Position numbers and translations under genes: made by a program. Of a stretch of 64,000 bases of DNA, positions 52,385-62,215 are shown piece after piece. Position 1 is the first letter of the stretch; each line of letters starts with the position of its first letter. Source of the stretch: Planctomycetota bacterium (lineage in GTDB: Bacteria; Planctomycetota; Phycisphaerae; Phycisphaerales; UBA5793); assembly GCA_963205185.1 (NCBI GenBank), contig CAUJHZ010000045.1, positions 1-64,000 on the forward strand, given 5' to 3'. Below the pieces are notes generated by a model. It made no database searches, had not been told where the DNA came from, and worked only from the letters and a program-made list of their open reading frames with translations.

Positions 52385-53836
52385 ATGAACTCACCCTCGA
52401 GCGAATCATACACGACCTACGTCTCGCCGCTTGGGTCGCGCAATGCGTCGGCCGAAATGCAGGCGATCTGGAGCCCGCAACGCAAACATTCGACCTGGCG
52501 GCGGCTCTGGCTGGCCCTGGCCGAAGCCCAGCAGGAGCTCGGCCTGCCCATCACCGACGAACAGATCGCCGAACTGCGGGCCCACCTCGACGACATCGAC
52601 TTTGAGAAGGCCGCCGAGCACGAGGCCCGGCTGCGCCACGACGTGATGGCCCACATCCACACCCTGGGCGAGGTGGCCCCCAAGGCACGACCGATCATTC
52701 ACCTCGGCGCGACGAGCCAATTCGTCAACTGCAACGCCGAGATCATTCTCCTGCGCGATTCGCTGCGACTGACCGCCGGGAAGATCGCGTGCATCATCGA
52801 CGCGCTGGGGAGCTTCGCGCTGCGCTACCGCGCGCTGCCGACGCTGGGTTTTACCCACTACCAGCCGGCGCAGCCGACCACTGTCGGCAAGCGCGCCGCG
52901 CTGTGGGCCAACGATCTCGCTCTGGCGCTCGATGAAATCGAAGTGCGCATCGACCGGCTGCGCCTTCGAGGCGCCAAGGGCGCCACGGGAACGCAGGCGT
53001 CATTCCTGTCGCTGTTCGATGGCGACGCCGCCAAGGTGGATGAACTCGACCGCCTCGTAGTTGCCAAACTCGGCTTCAACGAAAAGGGAACGTACGCCGT
53101 GACAGGGCAGACGTATCCCCGGCTCGTGGACGCTCAGCTGCTCAACGCCGCAGCCGTGGTCGCCGCGGCGCTGCACAAGATCGCCACCGATCTGAGGCTG
53201 CTGGCCAATCGCAAAGAAATCGAAGAGCCGTTCGGCGCTTCGCAGGTCGGCTCGAGCGCCATGCCCTACAAGCGCAATCCGATGCGCTGCGAGCGCATCT
53301 GCGCTTTGTCGCGCTTCGTGATGTCGATGCCGGCCAACGCGCTGCAGACCGCGGCGACGCAGTGGATGGAGCGCACGCTCGACGATTCGGCCAATCGCCG
53401 GCTGACGCTGCCCGAGACTTTTCTCGCCCTCGACGGCGCGCTGGATCTCATGCACAACGTGGCGGCGGGGCTGGTGGTGCACGAGCCGGTCATCGCGGCG
53501 AACCTGCTGGCCGAACTGCCGTTCATGGCGACTGAGAATTTGCTCATGGCCGCCGTCCGCAACGGGGCCGACCGGCAGCACGTGCACGAACTGATCCGAA
53601 CCCACAGCCAGGCGGCCGGCCAGCGGGTCAAGGCCGAGGGGCTGCCCAACGACCTGATCGACCGCTTGCGGGCCGAGCCCGCGTTCGCGGGGGTGGATTT
53701 CGACCGCGTCATGGAGCCGGCCCAGTACATCGGTCTGGCCCCGCAGCAGACGGATCGGTTCATCGAGCAGGTCGTGGAGCCGATCCGCCGGCGCTATGCG
53801 GACAGCCTGCACGGGCCGGCCGAACCCCATGTCTGA
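52385..53836 (+). CDS. purB: Adenylosuccinate lyase
   Basis: PurB catalyses two fumarate-releasing steps of purine synthesis. The 483-residue protein has the fumarase/aspartase signature GSSAMPYKRNPMRCE (near 300), the active-site segments HDVMAHIHT and LGATSQFV, and TLGFTHYQPAQPTTVGKR. The sequence is closest to the longer, eukaryote-like PurB type by its LG(F)THYQ region. The ATG at 52385 begins the homologous part. It is divergent from the sigma factor gene. Confidence 0.96.
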   Translation: MNSPSSESYTTYVSPLGSRNASAEMQAIWSPQRKHSTWRRLWLALAEAQQELGLPITDEQIAELRAHLDDIDFEKAAEHEARLRHDVMAHIHTLGEVAPKARPIIHLGATSQFVNCNAEIILLRDSLRLTAGKIACIIDALGSFALRYRALPTLGFTHYQPAQPTTVGKRAALWANDLALALDEIEVRIDRLRLRGAKGATGTQASFLSLFDGDAAKVDELDRLVVAKLGFNEKGTYAVTGQTYPRLVDAQLLNAAAVVAAALHKIATDLRLLANRKEIEEPFGASQVGSSAMPYKRNPMRCERICALSRFVMSMPANALQTAATQWMERTLDDSANRRLTLPETFLALDGALDLMHNVAAGLVVHEPVIAANLLAELPFMATENLLMAAVRNGADRQHVHELIRTHSQAAGQRVKAEGLPNDLIDRLRAEPAFAGVDFDRVMEPAQYIGLAPQQTDRFIEQVVEPIRRRYADSLHGPAEPHV

Positions 53837-53992
53837 ATCGAGTTTGGCCGTCTGGCGCGTTCGATAACCGCCGTTCACCAGATCGGGTGCAATGGATGCC
53901 GCGGGCGGTCAAGTCGCGCGGCGGTGGTGCCGATATCGCAGGGTGTACGTGTCCGGAAACGCCAGAGTGAGGCCATAGCCAGGGAGGGCGTG

Positions 53993-54868
53993 ATGTCCAC
54001 CATCACCCAGGAGAGTCGCGAAGCCGTCGTCAACAAGGCCGTTGCGGAAATCAGCCACATCGCGACCCTGCCGGAAGTCACGCTTCGCATCATCGATCTC
54101 GTGGAAGACCCGAGTTCGACGGCGCAGGACCTCAATAAACTGATCACGAACGATCCGGCGCTGTGCAGCCGCATCCTCAAAGTCGTCAACTCGGCGTTCT
54201 ACGGCCTGCCGGGGCAGATCGGCTCGATCAATCGCGCCATCGTGCTCCTCGGCCTCAACGCTGTCAAGAACATCGCCATCGCCACGAGCCTGGCGAAACT
54301 GTTCCGCGGCGGCGAACTCTGCCCGACCTTCTCGGCGCGCGACTTGTGGATTCACTCGACCGCCGTGGCCGCGGCGTCGAAGCTGATCGCGGATACCGCG
54401 TCGATCGGCCTCTCCGACGAAGCCTTTCTCGCCGGGCTGCTGCACGACGTGGGCATCATGGTCGAGATGCAGGCGGGCCGCCACAAACTCATCGAGGTCT
54501 TCGAGCGCATGGGCCAGGCCAAGACGCCGTTCATCGGCCTCGAAGACGAAGTGCTCGGCGCCAACCACCAGGATTTCGGTCGTGCGCTGTGCGAGCGCTG
54601 GAAGTTCCCCAAGAGCTTCTCCTACGTCACCGGATACCACCACCGGCCGCTCGAACTCGACCCGTCTTCGCGCACGCTGACCAACGTCGTGTACGTCGCG
54701 GACTGGCTGGCCAAAAAGTCGCAGGTCGGCTTCACCGCCGACGTGACGACTGAGCAGGTGGAAGCGGCCATCCTCGACGAACTGCGCCTGACCGAATCCG
54801 AACTCGAGCACGTCGAAGAGCAACTGCCCGACGCGATCGACCAGGTCAACGCGTTCCTCGGCGGGTGA
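53993..54868 (+). CDS. HDOD-domain signalling protein
   Basis: A 291-residue protein made of one HDOD domain: LPEVTLRIIDLVEDPSSTAQDLNKLITNDPALCSRILKVVNSAFYG, SINRAIVLLGLNAVKNIAIA and LLHDVGIMVEM. HDOD proteins are degenerate HD-domain relatives found in two-component and cyclic-di-GMP networks. AGGGAGG precedes the ATG at 53993. There is no fused output domain and no regulatory partner beside it. Confidence 0.9.
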   Translation: MSTITQESREAVVNKAVAEISHIATLPEVTLRIIDLVEDPSSTAQDLNKLITNDPALCSRILKVVNSAFYGLPGQIGSINRAIVLLGLNAVKNIAIATSLAKLFRGGELCPTFSARDLWIHSTAVAAASKLIADTASIGLSDEAFLAGLLHDVGIMVEMQAGRHKLIEVFERMGQAKTPFIGLEDEVLGANHQDFGRALCERWKFPKSFSYVTGYHHRPLELDPSSRTLTNVVYVADWLAKKSQVGFTADVTTEQVEAAILDELRLTESELEHVEEQLPDAIDQVNAFLGG

Positions 54869-54906
54869 TTCGAGAGCGAAACGTTCGCGAGCGACGGTGA
54901 GAGTGC

Positions 54907-55605
54907 TCAGGACGTGGCCAGGCGGCCGCCCTTGAGTTCGACGATCCGGTCCGCCCGGCTGGCGATGGCGCGGTCGTGGGTAACCATCACAATCGTCTGG
55001 CCCTGACGGTGGGTCTCGGCGATGACGTCGAGAATCTGCCCGCCGGTGACGGCGTCAAGATTGCCCGTCGGTTCATCGGCCAGCAGGAGTGCCGGCTCGT
55101 TCATCAGGGCCCGCGCGATGGCGACGCGCTGGCGCTCGCCTCCGGAAAGCTCGGCTGGTTTGTGGCGGGCGCGATTGCTCAGCCCGAACGCGTCGAGCAG
55201 TTGAGCCGCGCGCCTCATGAGTTGACTGCGCCTGCTCAGGTAGCCGAGATGGCCGTAGCGCACCATCGACGCGAGCGCCGTGTTCTGCAACACGTTCATC
55301 TCGGGCAGCAGGTGGTAGAACTGAAACACGAACCCCACCGCGGTGTTGCGGTAGCGGTCTTTCGCCTTGGCCGACCACTTGTTGATGTTCTGCTCCCGGT
55401 AGAGCACGGTGCCGCCGTCGCGGTCGGGCCGGTCGAGCGCGCCGCACAGGTGCAGCAGCGTGGACTTGCCCGAACCCGAGGCGCCCAGCACGGCGACCCA
55501 CTCGCCCTCGCGCACGTCGAAATCCAGCCCTTTGAGCACCGGCACATCCACCCGGCCCAACCGGTAGGTCTTGCGAAGCGAGCGGACTTCGAGCAGGTGC
55601 GTCAT
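54907..55605 (-). CDS. ABC transporter ATP-binding protein, LolD/MacB type
   Basis: A 232-residue ATPase with Walker [11 protein letters not shown]-loop [14 protein letters not shown], signature [15 protein letters not shown], Walker [10 protein letters not shown] and switch His in MVTHD. It belongs to the LolD/FtsE/MacB subgroup. Its gene follows the permease gene by 10 bases on the same strand, so the two form one export unit for lipoproteins or other envelope substrates. Confidence 0.95.
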   Translation of the reverse strand: MTHLLEVRSLRKTYRLGRVDVPVLKGLDFDVREGEWVAVLGASGSGKSTLLHLCGALDRPDRDGGTVLYREQNINKWSAKAKDRYRNTAVGFVFQFYHLLPEMNVLQNTALASMVRYGHLGYLSRRSQLMRRAAQLLDAFGLSNRARHKPAELSGGERQRVAIARALMNEPALLLADEPTGNLDAVTGGQILDVIAETHRQGQTIVMVTHDRAIASRADRIVELKGGRLATS

Positions 55606-55615
55606 GGAACGGATC

Positions 55616-57250
55616 TCACTCGTAGCGAAGCGCGGAAACGGGGTCGATCAGCGCCGCGCGCACCGAAGGCAGCAGCGCGCCCAGGACCGCAAACAGCACG
55701 CCCGCAGCCATGATCATCGTGGCAAAGACGGGATTGACGTCGTTGGGCACCTCGTCGAACATGTAGACCTTGGGATCCCAGATCACGATGCCGAATTGCT
55801 CGCCGAGGAAATGATGAATGGGGTTGATGTTGTGCACGATGAGCACCGCGAGGCCGCAGCCAATGGCGGCGCCGAGAATGCCGAGGATCAGAGCGTACAG
55901 GAGAAAGAGCCAGGTGATCCCAAGACGCGAAGCGCCCACGGCACGGAGGATGCCGATGTCGCGCGTCTTCTGTTGCACCACCGTCCAGAAGATCGAGAGC
56001 ACGAGAATCACGGCGACCAGGCTGATGATCGAAAACAGCGTCATCACCAGCGCCGTCTCATTCTTGACCGCGCCGATGTACAGCGCGATCTGCTCCTCCC
56101 AAGTGCGGATGTTCATCTGAGACGGCGGCGGCATCGCGCCGACGTGCCGCTCGAACACGCTCGCGTACGCCTCCTGCACCTGCTCGCGCAGTCGCACCGG
56201 CGCCACGCCCGCCCTGGCCTTGACCACGATGCGCGTCACGCGCCCGGGCGTCATGCGGCCGGTGGGCACCGGGTCGCCGAACTCGTCGAACTCCGTGGTG
56301 CTCAATTCCCGCACCGGCTGCATGCCGAGCATCTTCTGCACGACATCAACCGGCACGAAGACATACGCGGAATCGACGTCGTACCTCTCGACCGCAAACT
56401 CGTTCACGACCGGAAAGACGCGGCTCTCAGGGTTGCGTATGCCGCCCTCGTCCGTGAGCGGAAGCACGGTGAGCGTGACCTCGCGCGTGGGCATGAACCA
56501 CGTGCCCCTGAAGTCATACGAGCGGCCGGCGACGCGCTCGTTGACGATGCTGACGCGAATGCCGGGCACGAGTCCGGGCGAGCCCGCAGGGGTCTGCAGC
56601 GTGCGGCCGGCGACTTTGAGTCGTTCGAGAAGTGACTCGTTGGCGCCGTGCGGATTCTGCCACTCGGGGGTGTGGTTGCGCAGCCCTTCGGGGCCGATCG
56701 GTCCGAGGCTTTCAAATTCGGGATCGAGCAGCGAGCCGTGGAGGATGCGCCGCCAGTCGAGCAGCGACTCGTCCGGCTCCCACTGCTCGCGGCGGATGTC
56801 GCCCGCGGGCAGCCGCTTTGCTTCCGCCTCGGTGAGCGGCCGCCAGTAGAGCGTGGAGGCGTAGCCCGTGACCGCGTCGTAGGACTCGGGATCGATGCCG
56901 ACGACCTGGACCTGGGCGATCTGGTTGTAGGGCATCTTGAGCAGCCCGTAGGTCTCGATCATCGGCGAGGCGGCCTCGACGGTCTTCAGACGCCGCAGTT
57001 CGTCAAGGACCTCTTCGTACCAGGCGAATCCGGTGACCGGGCCGTCGATGGCCACGTCGCCGATGAGTTTCCTGCCGGCCTGGGTGACCAGATCCAGAAA
57101 GCCGTTCATCACCGAGAACACGATGATGACCATGGCCGTGCACAGCGCGACCGAGAGCATCGCCAGCAGGGGGATGATCTTGCGCAGCAGGTAGCGGCTT
57201 GTGAGCGAGGCCTGGTACAAGGCGGCGGAGACTCCCGGGACAGGCCCCAT
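55616..57250 (-). CDS. ABC transporter permease, LolC/LolE-like (FtsX family)
   Basis: A 544-residue membrane protein. An N-terminal transmembrane helix (IIPLLAMLSVALCTAMVIIVFSVMNGF) is followed by a large periplasmic domain and three C-terminal helices with the FtsX motif RDIGILRAVGASRLGI and the ending PSVRAALIDPVSALRYE. Fits LolC/E, which move lipoproteins out of the inner membrane. The many lipoproteins in this window fit that role. The ATG at 57250 is preferred to a TTG at 57277; neither has a good ribosome binding site. Confidence 0.88.
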   Translation of the reverse strand: MGPVPGVSAALYQASLTSRYLLRKIIPLLAMLSVALCTAMVIIVFSVMNGFLDLVTQAGRKLIGDVAIDGPVTGFAWYEEVLDELRRLKTVEAASPMIETYGLLKMPYNQIAQVQVVGIDPESYDAVTGYASTLYWRPLTEAEAKRLPAGDIRREQWEPDESLLDWRRILHGSLLDPEFESLGPIGPEGLRNHTPEWQNPHGANESLLERLKVAGRTLQTPAGSPGLVPGIRVSIVNERVAGRSYDFRGTWFMPTREVTLTVLPLTDEGGIRNPESRVFPVVNEFAVERYDVDSAYVFVPVDVVQKMLGMQPVRELSTTEFDEFGDPVPTGRMTPGRVTRIVVKARAGVAPVRLREQVQEAYASVFERHVGAMPPPSQMNIRTWEEQIALYIGAVKNETALVMTLFSIISLVAVILVLSIFWTVVQQKTRDIGILRAVGASRLGITWLFLLYALILGILGAAIGCGLAVLIVHNINPIHHFLGEQFGIVIWDPKVYMFDEVPNDVNPVFATMIMAAGVLFAVLGALLPSVRAALIDPVSALRYE

Positions 57251-57465
57251 AAACGCGTCGGACCGGTCCGAACGCAATCCTACGGCCGGCGGGGGGAACG
57301 ATCCTCATCCGGCGGGCGCAGGGCGTCGATGACGGTATCGGGCAGGCCCGCTCGCGGGCTACACTGAGACTCGCATCCCCCCTACTGTTTCGGATTCATT
57401 CCACGAACTGCTGCCGGAAGCACATGGCCGGCCGCGTCATAGCAAGTTGACGGAGGACCAGAAAA

Positions 57466-58833
57466 TTGATCACCAACACTACCCGATGTGGACGTTTTGC
57501 CGCGCCCCTGCTGGCGGCGGTCCTGTGCGCGACCGCAGCGCCGGCGCTGGCGCAGCCTGAAGGTCGCGACGCGTACCGGATCGACATGAAGGGCTTCATC
57601 CCGCCGGTCATGACGATGCACCGGCCCCAGGATGAGGTGGACCTCGGCGACGGGCTCAAGTACGTCATCCTTCGACCCGGCAACGGCACCGACATCATCG
57701 ACGGCACCGACATCGCTTTCGAACTCAACTGCTTCACGACCAAGGGCGAACTGCTCTACTCGTCGCGCGAGCCGGGCAACAAGCCCGCGGGAGTGAAGAT
57801 CCCCGGCACGCAGATGTGGCCGGCGCTCGAGAAGGCGATGATGGGCATGAAGCGCAGCGAGTTTCGCAAGATTCTCATGCCCAAGGAACTCATGCCCGAA
57901 GGCGGCATGGGGCCGCTGCCCGGCGACACGGACATCGTCCTCGAGGTCGGCCTGTTTGCCGTCGCCCCGCCGGTCGATCCGATCATCGCCAATCGCGGCA
58001 AGGACGGCAGCACCTGGATGGATCTCAAGCTCGGCCAGGGCGAGGTCTTCGATGCAAACGGCTTTGCCACGTGCCACATCAACGTCTTCAACGACCTCGG
58101 CGAACTGATGGGCTCAACGTCCATCACTCGCGTTCCGCTTGAGGTCGCCGGCGATGCGGACCGCTACTGGGTGCGCTACGCCCACGGCATGCAGCCCGGC
58201 GGCACGCGCATCATCGAGTTCGACGAGCCCGAGGCGTACCGCAAGATGCGCCTGCAGAACGCCGGCCTCAACGCAGTGGACGTCAACAGGAAGCACCGCT
58301 GGCGGATGATGGTGGACTGCCTCATCGTCACCCCGCCGATCAAGATGACCGAGCACGATCCGTCCAAGGAAGTAGACATCGGCGACGGGATCAAGATCGT
58401 CGATCTCGTGATCGGCGACGGCGAGACCTACCCGCCCGCCACCCCGCCGGGTGAGGAGAAGAAGTCGTGGACGCCGCGGCTCAACTATGCCTCATGGAAC
58501 GCCGACGACGGCACGCTCTTTGACAGCAGTCTCAAGCCCGGCGGCCAGCCCATCGACTATTCACCCGGCCTCTATCCGAGCGTCTGGCAGCGCGGCCTGG
58601 TGGGCATGCGCAAGGGCGGCAAGCGCAAGATGATCGTGCCTCCCAACATCGACAAGGGCCAGGACTTCCGCCAGATTCCCGACGATCGCGGCTTCATCTA
58701 CGAACTCGAACTGCTCGACTGGACGCCGGCGCTGTTTGATTTCACTAACGAGGAGGGCGTCCTCGACATCGGCACGGAGCAGCCGATCGACCTGGGCGGC
58801 GGCACCGCGGCCGATCAGGGCGGCGGCAAGTAA
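57466..58833 (+). CDS. Exported protein with two FKBP-type isomerase-like regions
   Basis: A 455-residue protein with a Sec signal (ending APALAQ). Two halves each show FKBP-like features: LGDGLKYVILRPGNGTDIIDGTDIAFELNCFTTKGELLYSS with ALEKAMMGMKRSEFRKILMP, and IGDGIKIVDLVIGDGETYPP with GTLFDSS and WQRGLVGMRKGGKRKMIVPPNI. FKBPs speed proline isomerisation during folding of exported proteins. Key residues in the first half are less conserved. The start is a TTG with GGAGG 9 bases before it. Confidence 0.85.
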   Translation: MITNTTRCGRFAAPLLAAVLCATAAPALAQPEGRDAYRIDMKGFIPPVMTMHRPQDEVDLGDGLKYVILRPGNGTDIIDGTDIAFELNCFTTKGELLYSSREPGNKPAGVKIPGTQMWPALEKAMMGMKRSEFRKILMPKELMPEGGMGPLPGDTDIVLEVGLFAVAPPVDPIIANRGKDGSTWMDLKLGQGEVFDANGFATCHINVFNDLGELMGSTSITRVPLEVAGDADRYWVRYAHGMQPGGTRIIEFDEPEAYRKMRLQNAGLNAVDVNRKHRWRMMVDCLIVTPPIKMTEHDPSKEVDIGDGIKIVDLVIGDGETYPPATPPGEEKKSWTPRLNYASWNADDGTLFDSSLKPGGQPIDYSPGLYPSVWQRGLVGMRKGGKRKMIVPPNIDKGQDFRQIPDDRGFIYELELLDWTPALFDFTNEEGVLDIGTEQPIDLGGGTAADQGGGK

Positions 58834-58866
58834 GGTCCTCGCTCGCGAGACAGTTTATCAGCAACG

Positions 58867-58893
58867 AGCCCCGCACCATGGTGCGGGGCTTTT
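58867..58893 (+). terminator. Rho-independent terminator after the FKBP gene
   Basis: AGCCCCGCACCATGGTGCGGGGCT is a perfect 12-bp inverted repeat, followed by TTT. It lies 33 bases after the stop in the correct orientation. Confidence 0.85.
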
Positions 58894-59019
58894 CAATGTG
58901 GGATTCCACCGCGATTGGTGTCGCGTTGCCGGAAAGGACCCACTGCCGCGGATACGCTGTAGCGTTCAGACGTCGTCGGCTCGAGGCACGCGAGGGCAAG
59001 GCCGTTGACCGAACGCGAC

Positions 59020-62000
59020 ATGAGCGATGAATTGCGCCGGCTGTCGGATCGACTCGACCGCATCGAGCGCCTGCTCGACCTTGACCCGCTCGAAGTAGAG
59101 CGCAAGGCCGACGCTGCACCGCCTGCCGAGCCGCCGCCCCATGCCCCGGCGCCTCCCGCAATGGTGGCGCCACACCAGGCGCCTCCGACGGCCCCACCAA
59201 AGCCCCCACCGCCAACGCCGAGCCTGCCAGTGGTGACTTTCGAGCCGGTGGCGACAGCGAGCATGGGCGCGCCGCCGCTGCGCAGGGCGATCAACAAGCC
59301 GGCCGCGTATGCGGCCAAGGTCCAGCAGCGACCGCCTCGCAAGCCGGCCGCCAAGCACGGCTCACTCGAAGTGGCGATCGGCGCCAAGTGGGCGGCGTGG
59401 ATTGGCGCGCTGGTCATGGTCGTCGCCTGTGCGCTGTTCATCAAGGTCGCCTATGACGCAGGGTGGTTCGCTGCCGTCAGCATTCCGATGCGGTGCGCCA
59501 TTTCGGCGCTGTTTGGAGCCATCCTGCTTGGCTGCGGTGAGTTCGCGCTGCGCAAGATCGGTCGCGCAGCCTCGGTCGGACTCTTCGGCGCCGGGCTGGG
59601 CACGCTCTACGTCACCACGCTCGTGGCGTTTCGCCTCGAGGTTCTCGGATCGGCCGGGTTGACACTCGTGCTGCTGGCGATCGTGGCGGCCATCGGCATC
59701 GGCGTGGCGCTCCGTGCCCAGATGCTCAGCATCGGCGTGCTCGCGATCATCGCAGGCTACGCAGCGCCGCTGCTCGTTCCAGGCGCGGGCGAGTTCCGCG
59801 CAGCGCTGCCAGGCTATCTCACCATGATGCTGCTCATCGGCCTGGGCTTGTCTGCGCTGCGGCCGCGGCCGTTTCGCCCGCTGCGCGTCGTGACCGTCGC
59901 CGGGCATGGCGCCCTGGCCACGCTGTGGCTGTTTAACGCGGGCTGGACCGGCGCCATCCTCGAACTCTCATTCATCACCGGCTGGTGGATGATGATCACC
60001 GGCGAGGCAGTCTGGGCCGCGATTCGCAGACAGTCTTCGCTGGGCAATCCGATTATCAGCCTGCTCACCACCGCGTGGTATGCGATCTTCGGCTGCGTGC
60101 TGCTCACGACCACCACGACGCTGCCGGCCGGGCTCACCGGCGCGTTCGCAGCCGGACTGGGCGTGCTGTCCGCCGCCATCGCCATGCAGTTCGGGCCGGG
60201 GATCGAGACGCTGCGCCGGCGGCCGGAGATCGCGATCGAAAAACTTGCCGCATCGCTGTGGGTCCAGGCAGGCAGCCTGCTCATCGTCGCCGCGGCCCTG
60301 CAGTTCCGCGACTACGGCATGACCATCGCGTGGCTGGTCATGGCCGTGGCGGCGATCGAAGTCGGCCGGCACATTCGTTCGGTGGCGCTTGACCGCTTCG
60401 GTCTGATCGTGGGCGCGCTGAGCGTGCTGCGCTTGATGTCGATCGACCTGTTTCGCGGGGCGGGCGTTTCGGCGCTCAACGTCGGCTCGATCAGCATCTC
60501 CCAATGGGGCCTGCTCGTGCTGGGCGCGCTGGCGGCGCTTCATCTGGCGGCGTGGAGGCTGCGGGTGACGGAGAAACCGGTGCGCCGCTGGACGCCAGGA
60601 GCGCTGGTCGTGCTGTCAGCGGCGCTGTGGGTGGTGGCCACGCAGATCGAGTATTTCGATCAGAGCCGCGTCGCGGCGGCGGCATGGCTGCTCGGCGCGG
60701 CCGTGTTCATTGCGGCCGGCGCCGGCGTGATTCGACTGCCCTATCTGAGCACGGGCGTGTGCCTGTCCTTGCTGACCGTCCTTCGGCTGACGGCTGTTGA
60801 CCTGCTAAACAGCGGCAGTGGGGACAGCGCCTTCTCCGTGGGCAGCTTTGCCGTTTCGCAGTGGACGGTGCTCGCGCTCTTCAGCATGGTGGTGCTCAAC
60901 TTCGCCGCCTGGCTCGTGCAGCGGCGCGGCACGGCGCTGCCTTTTGCCGCGCCCACAGTGCTCATTTCGGTTGCCGCCGCGATGTGGTTCATGGCGACAC
61001 AGCTCGATCTGCGCGACTACGGCGTGCTCGTCACCACGGCCTGGCTGGCCGGCGCCGTGGCCACGCTCGGCGCCGGCGCGGCCGTCACGCGCTTGCCGTA
61101 TCTCGAGGTCGGCGGCGTCATGGTTGCGTGCGCGGCGCTGCACTGGCTGGGCGTCGATCTCATCGGCCGGCGCTCCGAATCGCTCGACGAGTGGATTGCC
61201 GTGTGGCCCGTGCTCAATGCCACGGCGGGAGTCGGAGTGCTCATCATGGCGGCCGGGGGCCTGCTGGTGTGGATCGATCGACGCCGGCCAGGCGGCAGCC
61301 GCGGCATCGCTGAACCCGTTGTGTACGCGATCGGTCTGACGCTGATGATCCTGCTCAGTTTCGAGATCGACCGCGCCGTGGCGATCTACGAGCACGGCCA
61401 GGGCGAAGCACTGCGCGAGCGCTGGGCGCCCGGGCAATTGCTGGCGCTGTGGCTTACGCTGCTGTGGGGATTGACGGGAGTGTTCACCGCGGTGTTCGGT
61501 GCGCGGAGCCGGCGGCCGAGCATCATGTGGACCGGCGCGTGGGCGGCGGCGCTGTGCTGCGGAGCGTGGCTCGCGGTGGACACGCTTTACTTCCGCTTTG
61601 CCGCGGGCGCCGGCCGGGCGAGTGTGATCTTCAACCTGCAATTCTTCACCGGCCTGCTGCTGGCCGCGAGCCTGGGCGTCGGCGTGCGGCTGATGGGCTA
61701 TCGCCGCGGCGGCGGGCGATTCAGCAATTCGATTGATGCGCGGGGTGATTTTCTCAATGTCGCGCTGGCGCTCATCGCCATAATCGGCCTGTGGCTGGGC
61801 TCGCTGGAGATCGACCGCTTCTTCAATCCGGACACCTCGGCGCTGGCAAACGCCGCCATGGCGCGGCAGACGGGACTGAGCATCTACTGGGGTGTGTACG
61901 GCATCGCACTGGTGGTGATCGGCTTTGTCTGGCGCATTGCCGAGAGCCGCTACGCCGGTTTGGCGCTGCTGGCCATCACGCTGGTCAAGGTCGTGGTGGT

Positions 62001-62154
62001 TGACATGAGCGACGTGCAGTACATCTATCGCGTGGCGTCGTTCATGAGCATCGGCCTGCTGTTCGTGCTCACTTCGGTCGCCTATGCCAAGATGGCGCCA
62101 CGCCTCCTGGCCGGGGCCGGCGGCGAAGCGAACGCGGATGGGGACGGACCCTGA
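59020..62154 (+). CDS. DUF2339 multi-pass membrane protein
   Basis: A protein of about 1044 residues. It has an N-terminal coiled coil (DELRRLSDRLDRIERLLDL), a long Pro/Ala linker (residues 28-90) and some 25-28 transmembrane segments, with GAKWAAWIGALVMVVACALFIKVAYDAGWF as the first and the recurring motif VDLxxxxSGD/ALNVGSISISQWGL between segments. This is the DUF2339 family pattern; its function is unknown. The ATG at 59020 is the family-like start; the frame extends to a TTG at 59005. Confidence 0.88.
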   Translation: MSDELRRLSDRLDRIERLLDLDPLEVERKADAAPPAEPPPHAPAPPAMVAPHQAPPTAPPKPPPPTPSLPVVTFEPVATASMGAPPLRRAINKPAAYAAKVQQRPPRKPAAKHGSLEVAIGAKWAAWIGALVMVVACALFIKVAYDAGWFAAVSIPMRCAISALFGAILLGCGEFALRKIGRAASVGLFGAGLGTLYVTTLVAFRLEVLGSAGLTLVLLAIVAAIGIGVALRAQMLSIGVLAIIAGYAAPLLVPGAGEFRAALPGYLTMMLLIGLGLSALRPRPFRPLRVVTVAGHGALATLWLFNAGWTGAILELSFITGWWMMITGEAVWAAIRRQSSLGNPIISLLTTAWYAIFGCVLLTTTTTLPAGLTGAFAAGLGVLSAAIAMQFGPGIETLRRRPEIAIEKLAASLWVQAGSLLIVAAALQFRDYGMTIAWLVMAVAAIEVGRHIRSVALDRFGLIVGALSVLRLMSIDLFRGAGVSALNVGSISISQWGLLVLGALAALHLAAWRLRVTEKPVRRWTPGALVVLSAALWVVATQIEYFDQSRVAAAAWLLGAAVFIAAGAGVIRLPYLSTGVCLSLLTVLRLTAVDLLNSGSGDSAFSVGSFAVSQWTVLALFSMVVLNFAAWLVQRRGTALPFAAPTVLISVAAAMWFMATQLDLRDYGVLVTTAWLAGAVATLGAGAAVTRLPYLEVGGVMVACAALHWLGVDLIGRRSESLDEWIAVWPVLNATAGVGVLIMAAGGLLVWIDRRRPGGSRGIAEPVVYAIGLTLMILLSFEIDRAVAIYEHGQGEALRERWAPGQLLALWLTLLWGLTGVFTAVFGARSRRPSIMWTGAWAAALCCGAWLAVDTLYFRFAAGAGRASVIFNLQFFTGLLLAASLGVGVRLMGYRRGGGRFSNSIDARGDFLNVALALIAIIGLWLGSLEIDRFFNPDTSALANAAMARQTGLSIYWGVYGIALVVIGFVWRIAESRYAGLALLAITLVKVVVVDMSDVQYIYRVASFMSIGLLFVLTSVAYAKMAPRLLAGAGGEANADGDGP

Positions 62155-62215
62155 CCTCTGCACATTTGCCGGCGGATTCTGCGATCCCGCTTGTCGAAAA
62201 CGGTCGAAAGTAAGA